A stretch of DNA of 64,000 bases from an uncultured Phocaeicola sp. (GCA_944320815.1 CALUIZ010000013.1:18845-82844); one strand, 5' to 3'; positions 51,549 through 61,349 are shown, counted from the first letter of the stretch. Numbers and translations: made by a program. Notes: a model not told the origin generated them from the sequence alone.

Positions 51549-53492
51549 ATGAAGACAAAGAAAAAATGGCTGCTGACATTTGCAGCCTGCAGTTTGGGCA
51601 TCATGAGCGGAGCACAGACCAACTACAACTTCGACCAGATGCAACGGGAAAAACTAGGACGAGGAGTCGTTGCGGTAAGAGAAAACTCCGGCAAAGTGAG
51701 CCTGTCATGGAGGTATCTTTCCACCGACCCGATGCAGACAGCTTTCAACATATACCGCAACGGACAGAAAATAGCCCAGGTTCCGGCCGGTACCGGCACA
51801 TTCTATACAGACACGTATGACGGTACAGAAAAAACCTTGTACACGGTAAAGCCTGTAGTCAACGGAAAAGAAAATGCCGGAGGGGAAGGCTCTTACACGC
51901 TTCCCGCCAATGCACCCTACGGATATATCGACATCCCGCTCGACCGGCCGCAGGACGGGGTCACTCCGGCAGGCCAGAAGTATTCCTACAGTCCTAACGA
52001 CGCTTCCATCGGGGATGTGGACGGGGACGGAAACTATGAGATTATCCTGAAATGGGACCCGTCGAACTCACACGACAATGCACACGACGGATACACAGGA
52101 AACGTATATTTTGACTGCTACCGCCTCAACGGAGAAAAATTATGGCGCATCGACATGGGAAAAAATATCCGTGCCGGAGCTCACTACACTCAGTTCATGG
52201 TCTATGACCTGGACGGCGACGGAAAAGCGGAAGTGGTGATGAAAACTTCCGACGGAACCATTGACGGAAAAGGAAAAGTCATCGGAGACGCTGATGCCGA
52301 CTATCGTGAACCCGGAGAAAAGGATGCGCCGAAAGGAGGAGACTTCCCGAAAGGAGACCCACGGGGGAAAGGACGGCCGGATGACCCTCTGCGTAATCAG
52401 GGCAGAATTCTGACCGGAAACGAATATCTGACCGTTTTCAACGGACTGACGGGAGAAGCGATGAAAACCATCAGCTATGTGCCTCTCCGGGAAAAACTGG
52501 AAGGCTGGGGTGACAACCGTGCGAACCGCGCTGACAGGTTTCTTGCGTGCATCGCATACCTGGATGGCATACATCCGAGTGTGGTGATGTGCAGAGGATA
52601 TTATACCAGAACCGTACTGGCTGCATTCGACTGGGACGGAAAAGACCTGAAACAACGCTGGGTGTTCGACAGCAACAATCCCGGATGCCAGAACTATGCC
52701 GGACAAGGCAACCATAACCTGCGGGTGGCCGATGTGGATATGGACGGATGTGATGAAATCGTATATGGATCATGCACAATCGACAATGACGGCACAGGAC
52801 TCTATTCTACACAGCTTGGACACGGCGACGCTCTGCATCTGACTCAGTTTGACCCCTCCAGTTCCAAGCTTCAGGTATGGGCTTGCCATGAAAACCGTAA
52901 AGACGGCTCTACATTCCGGGATGCGGCAACGGGCAAGATCCTGTTCCAGATTCCCGACAAACGGGATGTGGGAAGATGTATGGCCGCAGACATTGACCCC
53001 ACCAATCCGGGAGTGGAAATGTGGTCGCTTGCCACAGGAGGAATCCGCAACATGAAAGGGGAACTTGTCGCAGCAGGAAAAGTGCCGGGATTATCATACA
53101 ATATGGCTGTATGGTGGGATGGAGACTTGCTCCGTGAACTGCTGGACAAGAACCGTATCAGCAAATATGACTGGAAGGAAAAACGCTGCAATATGCTTAC
53201 CGTCTTTGATGGATGTGACTCTAACAACGGAACGAAGGCGAATCCTTCGCTTCAGGGTGATATCATTGGTGACTGGCGTGAGGAAGTGTTGCTGAGGACA
53301 GCCGACAACAAGTCACTCCGGCTGTATGTCACAACCATCCCGACGCAGTACCGTTTCCACACTTTCCTGGAGGACCCTGTATACCGCATCAGCATCGCTA
53401 CCCAAAACGTAGCCTACAACCAGCCGACACAACCGGGATTCTATGTCGGACCGGATTTGAAAGGAACTTTCCGCGGATATGAATTCAAATGA
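51549..53492 (+). CDS. rhamnogalacturonan lyase, PL11
   Basis: A 647-aa secreted lyase that cleaves the rhamnose-galacturonate backbone of RG-I by beta-elimination. The eight-bladed propeller carries calcium-binding DVDGDGNYEIILKWDPSNS, DLDGDGKAEVVMKTSDGT and DVDMDGCDEIVYGS motifs, an N-terminal Ig-like part (RENSGKVSLSWRYLSTDP) and the C-terminal signature NPSLQGDIIGDWREEVLLRT. Full length. The gene is 41 nt upstream of GH105-CE12, whose GH105 half acts on its unsaturated product. Confidence 0.95.
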   Translation: MKTKKKWLLTFAACSLGIMSGAQTNYNFDQMQREKLGRGVVAVRENSGKVSLSWRYLSTDPMQTAFNIYRNGQKIAQVPAGTGTFYTDTYDGTEKTLYTVKPVVNGKENAGGEGSYTLPANAPYGYIDIPLDRPQDGVTPAGQKYSYSPNDASIGDVDGDGNYEIILKWDPSNSHDNAHDGYTGNVYFDCYRLNGEKLWRIDMGKNIRAGAHYTQFMVYDLDGDGKAEVVMKTSDGTIDGKGKVIGDADADYREPGEKDAPKGGDFPKGDPRGKGRPDDPLRNQGRILTGNEYLTVFNGLTGEAMKTISYVPLREKLEGWGDNRANRADRFLACIAYLDGIHPSVVMCRGYYTRTVLAAFDWDGKDLKQRWVFDSNNPGCQNYAGQGNHNLRVADVDMDGCDEIVYGSCTIDNDGTGLYSTQLGHGDALHLTQFDPSSSKLQVWACHENRKDGSTFRDAATGKILFQIPDKRDVGRCMAADIDPTNPGVEMWSLATGGIRNMKGELVAAGKVPGLSYNMAVWWDGDLLRELLDKNRISKYDWKEKRCNMLTVFDGCDSNNGTKANPSLQGDIIGDWREEVLLRTADNKSLRLYVTTIPTQYRFHTFLEDPVYRISIATQNVAYNQPTQPGFYVGPDLKGTFRGYEFK

Positions 53493-53533
53493 CGAACTTC
53501 TGAAAAGCAAACAAACCAAACATTAAGAAGGCT

Positions 53534-55687
53534 ATGAATAGATTTTTGTTCAATGCGGCCCTGCTGACATTCCTTTCTATAGGAGTGGCAGGCAACGCAC
53601 AGAAAAAGAAAGAGGTGATTAACGACTCCAACACGCCGCTGCATCTCCTGCAGCCTGATTATCAGGTAGGATATGGTATCGTGTCGGCAGATGACGTGAA
53701 AAAAGATATGGACAGGGTACTGAAATATCTGGAAGCCAACACCCCTACCCGCGTGGTTGACAAGAATACGGGAAAAGTCATCACCGACTATGCATCGATG
53801 GATGAAAACGCTCAACTAGAAAGAGGAGCTTTCCGTCTGGCAAGCTATGAATGGGGTGTCACCTATTCGGCCATGCTGGCCGCAGCTGAAGCTACGGGAG
53901 ACGATGCCTACAGAAAATATGTGTACGACAGATTCAACTTTCTGGCTGAAGTGACTCCTTACTTCAAGAAAGTATATGAAAAATACGGCACGACCGATTC
54001 GCAGATGTTGCAGATTCTGACTCCTCACGCGCTTGACGATGCCGGAGCCGTATGTGCCGCCATGATGAAAGCGCAGCTTAAAGACAAGAACCTGAAGCTT
54101 CAGGAACTGATTGACAATTATTTCCATTTCATCATGTATAAGGAATACCGTCTGGCTGACGGAACTTTTGCGCGCAACCGACCTTATCACAACACGCTGT
54201 GGCTGGACGACATGTTCATGGGTATTCCTGCCGTCGCCCTGATGGGACGTTACGCATCCGACAACCAGGACAAATTCTATCAGGAGGCCGTACGACAGAT
54301 CATGCAGTTTGCCGACCGCATGTTCGTTCCGGAAAAGGGGCTTTTCCGCCACGGATGGGTGGAAGGGATGAAAGACCATCCGGCATTCCATTGGGGACGT
54401 GCCAACGGATGGGCCATTCTGACCATGTGTGAGGTGCTTGACGTGCTCCCGGAGAACTATCCCGGACGTGACAAGATCATCGCACTGCTTCAGGCGCATG
54501 TACGCGGACTCGCCGCCTGCCAGAGCAAGGACGGATTCTGGCACCAGCTGCTCGACCGTAACGACTCCTATCTGGAATCTTCAGCCACGGCTCTGTATGT
54601 ATATTGCATGGCCCACGCAATCAACAAAGGATGGATTGATGCCATGGCATACGGACCAGTCGTCCAGCTTGGCTGGCATGCCGTTTCTTCGGCCATCAAC
54701 GAACAGGGACAGGTGGAGATGACTTGTGTGGGTACAGGAATGGGATTCGACCCCGCATTCTATTACTACCGCCCTGTCAACGTATATGCAGCCCACGGCT
54801 ATGGACCGGTTATCTGGGCAGGTTCGGAAATGATCAGACTGCTGAACAAGCAGCATCCGAAAATGAATGACAGTGCAGTGCATTTCTATCCTACAGAACA
54901 GCAGACAAAGGAACCCATATTCAGTTATTCTGAGCCGGGAAATCCAAGAGAATTTGTGGCAGGGGTCAGCCGAATCAACGAAAAGGCACCCATTGTCTTC
55001 CTGATCGGCGACTCTACCGTGAAATGCGGTGCAGGCAAAGGTGAACAGGACAAATGGGGATGGGGAAGCTACTTCCAGAACTATTTTGACACCACCCGAA
55101 TCAGCATCGAGAACTGTGCGTTGGGTGGAAGAAGCAGCCGGACATATTTCACCGAAGGATTGTGGAGCCGTGTGCTGCCGGCCATCCGGAAAGGAGACTA
55201 TCTTCTGATAGACTTCGGACACAACGACGGAGGCCCGAAAAATACCGGACGTGCACGCGCTTCTCTCCCCGGTACGGGAGACAATTCGGAGAAAGTGGTG
55301 ATGGAACGCGACGGAAGCACGGAAGAGGTGTTCAGCTTCGGACATTATCTCCGGCTCTATATCCGGCAGGCAAAGGCCAAAGGTGCCCATGTAATCGTTC
55401 TGTCGCATACGCCCGGAAACCGCTGGACGGGGAACAGGATGAACCGCTGCGACCAGACATACGGCAAATGGTCGAAAGAGGTGGCCGAACAGGAAGGTGT
55501 AGGGTTCATCGACCTGAACAACCTGAGCGCAAGCAAATTTGAAGCTATGGGAAAAGACAAGACCGCTTCTTATTATGCAGATTCTGTCCACAACACACAG
55601 CAAGGTGCCGTACTGAACGCGGAATCGGTGGTAGAAGGCATCAAGGCACTTCCCGACTGCAACCTGAAAGACTATCTGAAAAAATAA
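53534..55687 (+). CDS. GH105 unsaturated rhamnogalacturonyl hydrolase fused to CE12 acetylesterase
   Basis: A 717-aa secreted two-enzyme protein (signal peptide ending GNAQ). Residues ~50-455 are GH105, with likely catalytic D225 in TLWLDDMFMG, HWGRANGWAI and the closing GTGMGFDPAFYYYRPVN and GPVIWAGSEMI. Residues ~480-715 are an SGNH/CE12 esterase: S494 in IGDSTVK, ALGGRSSRTYFTEG, DFGHNDGG and the Asp/His pair in DSVHNTQQG. The fusion removes the unsaturated galacturonosyl end and acetyl groups. Last gene of the operon; a terminator follows at once. Confidence 0.93.
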   Translation: MNRFLFNAALLTFLSIGVAGNAQKKKEVINDSNTPLHLLQPDYQVGYGIVSADDVKKDMDRVLKYLEANTPTRVVDKNTGKVITDYASMDENAQLERGAFRLASYEWGVTYSAMLAAAEATGDDAYRKYVYDRFNFLAEVTPYFKKVYEKYGTTDSQMLQILTPHALDDAGAVCAAMMKAQLKDKNLKLQELIDNYFHFIMYKEYRLADGTFARNRPYHNTLWLDDMFMGIPAVALMGRYASDNQDKFYQEAVRQIMQFADRMFVPEKGLFRHGWVEGMKDHPAFHWGRANGWAILTMCEVLDVLPENYPGRDKIIALLQAHVRGLAACQSKDGFWHQLLDRNDSYLESSATALYVYCMAHAINKGWIDAMAYGPVVQLGWHAVSSAINEQGQVEMTCVGTGMGFDPAFYYYRPVNVYAAHGYGPVIWAGSEMIRLLNKQHPKMNDSAVHFYPTEQQTKEPIFSYSEPGNPREFVAGVSRINEKAPIVFLIGDSTVKCGAGKGEQDKWGWGSYFQNYFDTTRISIENCALGGRSSRTYFTEGLWSRVLPAIRKGDYLLIDFGHNDGGPKNTGRARASLPGTGDNSEKVVMERDGSTEEVFSFGHYLRLYIRQAKAKGAHVIVLSHTPGNRWTGNRMNRCDQTYGKWSKEVAEQEGVGFIDLNNLSASKFEAMGKDKTASYYADSVHNTQQGAVLNAESVVEGIKALPDCNLKDYLKK

Positions 55688-55708
55688 AAAGAGAAATCTC
55701 TGAAAAGG

Positions 55709-55775
55709 CAACGGGTCATTCTGCACTGGATGACCCGTTGTTTCATTTAAAACAGGCGGATATTTTCCCGCCTGT
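55709..55775. terminator. double terminator between convergent operons
   Basis: Two hairpins: CAACGGGTCAT...ATGACCCGTTG (55709-55740) followed by TTTC, and ACAGGCGG...CCGCCTGT (55752-55775). They lie between the RG-I operon and the PAP2 gene on the other strand. Confidence 0.85.
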
Positions 55776-55791
55776 CAGAACCTGACAGGAT

Positions 55792-56769
55792 TCATCCCGC
55801 ACGAAACACACCTGAAGCGAACCATCGCTTGTACAGGTTCGTGGCCAGTATATACACGAAAAAGGACGAAATGAACCCTACAACCGAATCAATCAGGTAA
55901 TGTGCCTGAATATATACGGTGGCACAGCACAGCAGCAGATAAAACGGAAGCAGCAGAAACGCCAGCTTCCGGCTGACGCGCCAGGCCATAATCAGCACAA
56001 TGGTGGATATGCCGACATGGGAGCTCGGAAAGGCAGCCGTAGGACGTTCTCCCACCTGCTGGGAAGCCTCAACCAGTCCGTAGAAAAATCCGTGCTCGTA
56101 GCCGGGACCCGGAAGCAGGAAAGTATGATGATTGAAATAGTCACCGACCGGAGGGAAGACGCCCGCACTCACATTGTCCATTCCGATAGCCGGAAAATAA
56201 AACTGAGGACCTGCCACCGGCACGAATATATAGAACAGATAATACATGAAAAAAGAAGCCACCAGCACGAAACAAATCTTCTCGAACCATTTGAAACGGT
56301 AAAGGAAATACCACACCGTCACAATCAGCATCATGGGATAATAAAAGAAGTAACCCATATTGAAAAGTTCGCTGAACCACATCGAAGGGTATCTCCGGCT
56401 GAATTCCACCGCAGGCTGACAATGAAAAATGTATTGTTCGGCCGAGGCGAAAATATGGTCCAGATTCGGAAACAGACGGTTGAATTCGTAAGTGTCCGGA
56501 TACCAGTATGCCAGCAAGGACATCTGGAAAACCATACGCACAAAAGCAGTCAGCCGGCAAGGAAACATCCGGTAAAGATATATCAATATGAATGTAAGGA
56601 CCACAATGCCCAGCCTTTCAAGCAGCATGATGCCGGGATGGTCCATTTCTGGATACAGCAGCAATATCAGGACAGTGGTCAGTGCATTGTATATCAGACT
56701 GACGCTCTCTACCGCAAACAGAGACTTCCCGCTTTCTATCCGTTCGAACAGTTTCAATTCTACAGCCAT
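55792..56769 (-). CDS. PAP2-superfamily membrane phosphatase/phosphotransferase
   Basis: A 325-aa protein with 6 or more membrane segments. The PAP2 catalytic part shows PTAAFPSSHVGIST and YIQAHYLIDSVVG, which give the His/Asp set; the preceding FVPVAGPQFYFP loop is that of the AUR1/PAP2_3-type branch. The substrate may be a phospholipid or undecaprenyl-type phosphate. It overlaps the epimerase stop by 10 nt and ends a three-gene operon (CDF, epimerase, PAP2). Confidence 0.85.
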   Translation of the reverse strand: MAVELKLFERIESGKSLFAVESVSLIYNALTTVLILLLYPEMDHPGIMLLERLGIVVLTFILIYLYRMFPCRLTAFVRMVFQMSLLAYWYPDTYEFNRLFPNLDHIFASAEQYIFHCQPAVEFSRRYPSMWFSELFNMGYFFYYPMMLIVTVWYFLYRFKWFEKICFVLVASFFMYYLFYIFVPVAGPQFYFPAIGMDNVSAGVFPPVGDYFNHHTFLLPGPGYEHGFFYGLVEASQQVGERPTAAFPSSHVGISTIVLIMAWRVSRKLAFLLLPFYLLLCCATVYIQAHYLIDSVVGFISSFFVYILATNLYKRWFASGVFRAG

Positions 56770-57782
56770 CCCTCTCTCCTATACCATGCAATCGTTTCTT
56801 TCACACCTTTTTCCAGCGGATATTGCGGACAATACCCCAGTTCTTCCTTCAGAGGAGTGATGTCACATCTCCAATTGCGCTGTTTCATTATTTTATATTT
56901 GTCACGGTTCAGAGTCATCGGCCTGTGCATCAGTCTTCCTATATTTTCCGATACGAACGAAATCATCTTCAGAATACCGAGCGGACTGACAAAGCGCAGC
57001 GTCCACGGACATCCCAGTTCCTTCCGTATCAAATCGGAAAAAGCACGACTACTATACACACCTCCGTCGCTCACGAAATAGGCACGCCGAACCACCTGTT
57101 TCTCTAAAGCCAGATAGACGGCCTGCACCAAATCTTTCACATATACGAAAGTAATGTCCTGCCGCTTGAACCCTGCCGCGAAGTCCAGATGATTCCGTAT
57201 GGACTTCGCCATCAGATAATAATCGGTTTCACGGGGTCCGTAAACTCCCGTAGGACGAAAAATCACATACGGAAAACCGGAAAGTGAATGCAAATATTTC
57301 TCCACATGAAGCTTGCTCACTCCATAGGCGGTGTTCGGACAAGGAATATCCCGCTCACATATCTCCGAATAATCCTTTTCGCGTACAGGACCGAATACAC
57401 TCAACGAACTGATAAACACAAAACGTTCCGGAACCATGTCAAGCCGCACCAAAGTTTCAATGAAATGGCGCGTGGTCCAATAGTTTCCAATTTCAAAATC
57501 ACGTCTGTCCAGACATTTTGTCACTCCGGCACAATGAATGATGTAATCCCATCCGCCATGGGTCTTTTTATGCTCCGCCAACACGGTTTCCAGTCTCTCG
57601 GAGTCCGTAAAATCCAGTTCAGCAAACCGGATGCGTCCGTCTTGCAGATATCTCCGGCTGCTGGTTTTCCGGACACCTGCCCATACCTGCATGCCACGCT
57701 CCAAAGCACCTTCTACCAGAAAGCTCCCGATAAAGCCGCTGGCACCGGTCACCAATATTTTTTTCTCTGCCATGAATGTCAT
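56760..57782 (-). CDS. NAD-dependent epimerase/dehydratase (extended SDR)
   Basis: A 340-aa protein. ILVTGASGFIGSFLVEGALERG is the NAD-binding motif; FVFISSLSVFGPV and NTAYGVSKLHVEKYL hold the Ser and YxxxK catalytic residues; VYGPRETDYY follows. The substrate could be a nucleotide sugar or a lipid-linked ketone. The ATG at 57782 overlaps the CDF stop (ATGA), while a Met three codons later gives the more usual N-terminus. Confidence 0.9.
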   Translation of the reverse strand: MTFMAEKKILVTGASGFIGSFLVEGALERGMQVWAGVRKTSSRRYLQDGRIRFAELDFTDSERLETVLAEHKKTHGGWDYIIHCAGVTKCLDRRDFEIGNYWTTRHFIETLVRLDMVPERFVFISSLSVFGPVREKDYSEICERDIPCPNTAYGVSKLHVEKYLHSLSGFPYVIFRPTGVYGPRETDYYLMAKSIRNHLDFAAGFKRQDITFVYVKDLVQAVYLALEKQVVRRAYFVSDGGVYSSRAFSDLIRKELGCPWTLRFVSPLGILKMISFVSENIGRLMHRPMTLNRDKYKIMKQRNWRCDITPLKEELGYCPQYPLEKGVKETIAWYRREGWL

Positions 57783-58681
57783 TTTTCAGGTTCCACATGA
57801 ATATTGATGTACGTATCTTTCCCATAAGCCTCCTTCAGCCTGGTCTCTATCTCCGTCGCCTTGTCATGCGCTTCGCGCAAAGGTATGTCTCCATTCATAC
57901 GCACGTGAATGTCAATGGCATAATGGCTTCCTATACGCCGGGTGCGCAGATGATGAGGTTGCGAAATACCTTCACATGACAATACGATATGCGTGATATC
58001 CTGCTCGATGTCATCCGGCAACGAACGTTCCAACAGTTCACCTATACACTCCTTCAGTTGTTTCACCGCTACATGAATGATAAAGAGACTGACAATCACC
58101 GCCGCCAGCGGATCAAGCACACGCCAGTCCTCGCCCAACAGAATAGCGCCACCGATGCCGACGGCAGTTCCTATGGAAGAAAACGCATCACTCCTATGAT
58201 GCCATGCATTAGCCACCACCGCCAGACTGTCGTAACGCTTTCCTATAATCCGGGTATAGTGAAAAAGCACCTCTTTCGACACGACCGAAACAATGGCTGC
58301 CACAAAAGCAATCCATCCCGGTGATTCGAGACTTTCTCCATGAAAGAACCGGACTATTTTCTCAATCCCATTCCAACAGATACCTGCACCCACCGCCAGC
58401 AGAGCGACACCGATCAGGAGAGTGGCCAGTGTCTCATATTTGCCATGACCGTAATCATGGCCTTTATCCTCAGGCTTGCTTGAAATGCGCACAAACACTA
58501 TTACAATCACATCGGTAATCAAATCAGACAGAGAATGGACCGCATCGGCAATCATCGCCGAACTCCGGCCGAAAATGCCGGCGACAAACTTGAATGCGAC
58601 CAGAATGATGTTCACCAAACTGCCAGCCAGCGTGACCTTGTAAATTTCCCGTTCACGAACGGGCATTTCAATTTTATTCAT
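57779..58681 (-). CDS. cation diffusion facilitator metal efflux transporter
   Basis: 300 aa from MNKIEMPVRE; the frame runs to 58714, but that start lies over the -7 box at 58703. Six membrane segments. The metal-site motifs HxxxD occur as DAVHSLSDLITD and WHHRSDAFSS, and the C-terminal cytoplasmic domain has HHLRTRRIGSHYAIDIHVRMNG. It exports Zn2+, Fe2+ or similar ions in exchange for protons. It leads the operon with the epimerase and PAP2 genes. Confidence 0.93.
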   Translation of the reverse strand: MNKIEMPVREREIYKVTLAGSLVNIILVAFKFVAGIFGRSSAMIADAVHSLSDLITDVIVIVFVRISSKPEDKGHDYGHGKYETLATLLIGVALLAVGAGICWNGIEKIVRFFHGESLESPGWIAFVAAIVSVVSKEVLFHYTRIIGKRYDSLAVVANAWHHRSDAFSSIGTAVGIGGAILLGEDWRVLDPLAAVIVSLFIIHVAVKQLKECIGELLERSLPDDIEQDITHIVLSCEGISQPHHLRTRRIGSHYAIDIHVRMNGDIPLREAHDKATEIETRLKEAYGKDTYINIHVEPEK

Positions 58682-58702
58682 ACAACCAATAAAAATGTCT
58701 GG

Positions 58703-58710
58703 CAAATATA
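58703..58710 (-). promoter_or_regulatory. -7 box of the CDF operon
   Basis: TATATTTG on the minus strand, 22 nt before the start; TTTT lies about 22 nt further upstream. Confidence 0.55.
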
Positions 58711-58728
58711 GCACTTTTCATTTGCTTC

Positions 58729-58891
58729 ACAGAAAATATAACCGGAATCAACCATTTATTCCATCTTATTTGCCCACTTCCGCAAAACCTTTTCCAAAAA
58801 ATGTATTTTTTCTGCCCTATACTCCCGATTCTCACCAGATGTTTTTTCAGCGTATTAACAGAAAATATAACCGGAACCACCCGTTTATTCC
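58729..58891. repeat. 34-bp direct repeat pair upstream of rnr
   Basis: ACAGAAAATATAACCGGAA followed by YCAACC/CACCCRTTTATTCC occurs at 58729-58762 and again at 58858-58891, 129 bp apart, with about 4 mismatches in 34. Both copies have the same orientation and lie in the gap between the CDF and rnr starts. Confidence 0.6.
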
Positions 58892-58933
58892 GTTTAATTC
58901 GTTTACTTTGTAATATAACTAAAACCAAAGCAT

Positions 58934-61081
58934 ATGGCTAAGAAGAAAAAAGAGAAAAAAGGCGGAAAACACATGAAAAAGAAAGAACTTGCCGAACTGA
59001 TTATCGGCTATTTCCGCAACAAGCCGGAGGCTACCGTCAGCGCCAAGCAGCTGTATCAGGGATTGAAGCTTACCACTCATCCGCTGAAGATGCTGTGCAA
59101 CGACATCATAAGAGAGATGCTGGAGGACAATTTCCTCATAGAATCAGAAAGAGGACGTTTCAAAATCAATGACAAAGGACAAGTGCTGACAGGAACTTTC
59201 CAACGGAAAAGTAACGGAAAGAATTCGTTTATCCCTGATGACGGAGGAGAACCTATATTCATTGCCGAACGTAATTCTGCCCATGCGATGAACAATGACC
59301 GGGTAAAAGTGGCGTTAAGTGCAAAATGCAAGAAGAAAAACCTTGAAGGGCAAGTCATCGAAATCCTGAAACGTGCCAATGAAACATTCGTAGGAACACT
59401 GAAAGTGAGCAAAAACTATGCCTTTCTGCTCACCGAATCGTCTACACTGGCCAATGATATTTTTATTCCCAAAGACAAGCTGAAAGGAGGAAAAGACGGA
59501 GAAAAAGCCGTGGTAAAAATTACGGAATGGCCGGAGGACTCGAAAAATCCGTTCGGACAGGTCATCGACGTTCTGGGAAAAGCGGGGGACAACACAACCG
59601 AGATGCATGCCATTCTGGCCGAATATGGACTTCCCTACGCTTATCCGCAGGCTGTGGAAGCGGCAGCAGACAAGATTTCCGCAGAAATCTCTCCTGAAGA
59701 TTATGCGGAACGCGAGGATTTCCGTGATGTGGTGACATTTACCATCGACCCGAAAGACGCGAAAGACTTTGACGACGCACTCTCTATCCGTTCACTGAAA
59801 CCCGGACTCTGGGAAGTGGGGGTACACATAGCAGACGTATCACATTATGTCAGGGAAAACGGCATCATCGACAAGGAAGCGGTGAAACGGGCCACTTCCG
59901 TCTATCTGGTAGACCGTACTGTACCGATGCTTCCTGAACGTCTCTGCAACTTCATCTGCTCACTACGTCCCAACGAAGAAAAACTGGCTTATTCTGTCAT
60001 CTTCGAAATGGACGACAAAGCGGAAGTGAAAAACTACCGCATACGGCATACGGTCATCAAATCAAACCGTCGCTTCGCTTATGAAGAGGCACAGGAAATC
60101 ATCGAAACGGGACAAGGCGACTATAAAGACGAAATACTGGAACTTAACCGACTGGCACAGATTCTGCGCGAAAAGCGAATGTCGGATGGATCCATTGATT
60201 TCGACCGCACTGAAGTGAGATTTGAAATTGACGAAACGGGAAAACCTGTCAGCGTATATTTCAAGGAATCGAAAGAAGCGAACAAGCTGATTGAGGAATT
60301 CATGCTTCTGGCCAACCGAACCGTTGCCGAACATATTGGAAAGGTACCCAAGAACAGAAAACCCAAAGTGTTCCCCTATCGTATCCACGATCTTCCAGAC
60401 CCCGACAAGCTGGATAATCTGAACCAGTTCATCGCACGTTTCGGCTATAAAATCCGTACGGGAGGAAACAAGGCAGATGTTTCAAAGTCCATCAACCGCA
60501 TGCTGAATGAGGTCAGAGGGAAAAAGGAGCAGAATCTGGTGGAAACGATTTCCATACGCACCATGCAGAAAGCCCGCTACTCAATATATAATATCGGACA
60601 TTACGGACTGGGATTTGAATATTATACACATTTCACGTCACCCATCCGACGTTATCCGGATTTGATGGTTCACCGGTTGCTGACCCGCTATCTGGCGGGA
60701 GGACGAAGTGCGCAGGCTGACAAATATGAAACGTTGTGCGAACACAGTTCCGACATGGAACAGGTGGCAGCCAGTGCAGAACGCGCCTCCATCAAATACA
60801 AGCAGGTGGAATTCATGAGTGAACGTATCGGAAACATTTATGAAGGAGTCATTTCGGGTGTCACTGAATGGGGCCTGTATGTGGAAATCAACGAAAACAA
60901 ATGCGAAGGCATGATTCCTATCCGCGATCTGGACAACGACTATTATGATTTCGACGAAAAGAACTATTGTCTGATAGGAAGACGTCATCATCAGAAGTTC
61001 AGTCTTGGAGACCCTATCAAGATTAAAGTGGCAAAGGCAAATCTGGTCAAGAAACAGTTGGATTTCACACTAGCAGAATAA
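58934..61081 (+). CDS. rnr: ribonuclease R
   Basis: A 715-aa 3'-5' exoribonuclease. It has a lysine-rich N-terminus (AKKKKEKKGGKHMKKK), a winged-helix segment, two cold-shock domains, and the RNB catalytic domain with the metal-binding Asp cluster FTIDPKDAKDFDDALSI, GVHIADVSHYV, FICSLRPNEEKLAYS and YTHFTSPIRRYPDLMVHRLL. A C-terminal S1 domain (YEGVISGVTEWGLYVEI) completes it. It degrades structured RNA. Possible -7 box TTACTTTG lies about 25 nt upstream. A hairpin terminator follows. Confidence 0.96.
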   Translation: MAKKKKEKKGGKHMKKKELAELIIGYFRNKPEATVSAKQLYQGLKLTTHPLKMLCNDIIREMLEDNFLIESERGRFKINDKGQVLTGTFQRKSNGKNSFIPDDGGEPIFIAERNSAHAMNNDRVKVALSAKCKKKNLEGQVIEILKRANETFVGTLKVSKNYAFLLTESSTLANDIFIPKDKLKGGKDGEKAVVKITEWPEDSKNPFGQVIDVLGKAGDNTTEMHAILAEYGLPYAYPQAVEAAADKISAEISPEDYAEREDFRDVVTFTIDPKDAKDFDDALSIRSLKPGLWEVGVHIADVSHYVRENGIIDKEAVKRATSVYLVDRTVPMLPERLCNFICSLRPNEEKLAYSVIFEMDDKAEVKNYRIRHTVIKSNRRFAYEEAQEIIETGQGDYKDEILELNRLAQILREKRMSDGSIDFDRTEVRFEIDETGKPVSVYFKESKEANKLIEEFMLLANRTVAEHIGKVPKNRKPKVFPYRIHDLPDPDKLDNLNQFIARFGYKIRTGGNKADVSKSINRMLNEVRGKKEQNLVETISIRTMQKARYSIYNIGHYGLGFEYYTHFTSPIRRYPDLMVHRLLTRYLAGGRSAQADKYETLCEHSSDMEQVAASAERASIKYKQVEFMSERIGNIYEGVISGVTEWGLYVEINENKCEGMIPIRDLDNDYYDFDEKNYCLIGRRHHQKFSLGDPIKIKVAKANLVKKQLDFTLAE

Positions 61082-61096
61082 ATATTCGTTTATATC

Positions 61097-61126
61097 AAAG
61101 GAGGGTGAGAATATCCCCTCCTTTTT
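61097..61126 (+). terminator. terminator after rnr
   Basis: AAAGGAGGG...CCCTCCTTT followed by T's, 16 nt after the stop. Confidence 0.85.
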
Positions 61127-61160
61127 CATGCAAAAATCCGCCCCGGAAACATACGGACAT

Positions 61161-61225
61161 AAAAAAAGGAGTACCGCTGTACTCCAACCTTTGTTAACCT
61201 TAAAATCTAATACTATGAAAAACAC
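61161..61225 (-). ncRNA. ~65-nt small RNA, copy 2
   Basis: Minus-strand copy of the RNA at 5846-5910: the same body and the identical terminator stem GGAGTACAGCGGTACTCC (61168-61185) and seven-T tail. It lies between the rnr terminator and the mobile element. The 496-nt gap 61082-61578 otherwise holds a tRNA-terminator remnant and an A/T-rich stretch. Confidence 0.7.
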
Positions 61226-61229
61226 ATTG

Positions 61230-61259
61230 CAAAGATACGTACTTTCCGGTCTACTCCAA
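61230..61259 (-). promoter_or_regulatory. promoter of small RNA copy 2
   Basis: Minus strand: TTG (61257-61259), 19-nt spacer, TATCTTTG (61230-61237). Between the -33 and the ACCGGAAAGT block the sequence differs from copy 1, as expected for promoter spacer DNA. Confidence 0.75.
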
Positions 61260-61349
61260 ATTTTCAAGCCTTAAAAATGTGTTTTATAACATGTTTTATA
61301 TATTCCGCTCCTATCAAAACAGAAATTAGTAATTACAGAGCATTGAAAA

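Noticed and set aside
58674..58928. 84-aa minus-strand ORF with a repeated PVIFSV peptide
   Set aside because: The peptide repeat comes from the 34-bp direct repeats; the ORF overlaps the CDF promoter and start.
60152..60167. GG-N10-GC sigma-54-like sequence TGGCACAGATTCTGCG
   Set aside because: Lies inside rnr, lacks the TTGC element and has no activator sites.
61215..61274. 19-codon ORF MKNTLQRYVLSGLLQIFKP, with a similar peptide on the opposite strand of the copy at 5.8 kb
   Set aside because: It is antisense to the sRNA and its promoter; the two versions diverge after residue 8, exactly where the shared promoter block ends.
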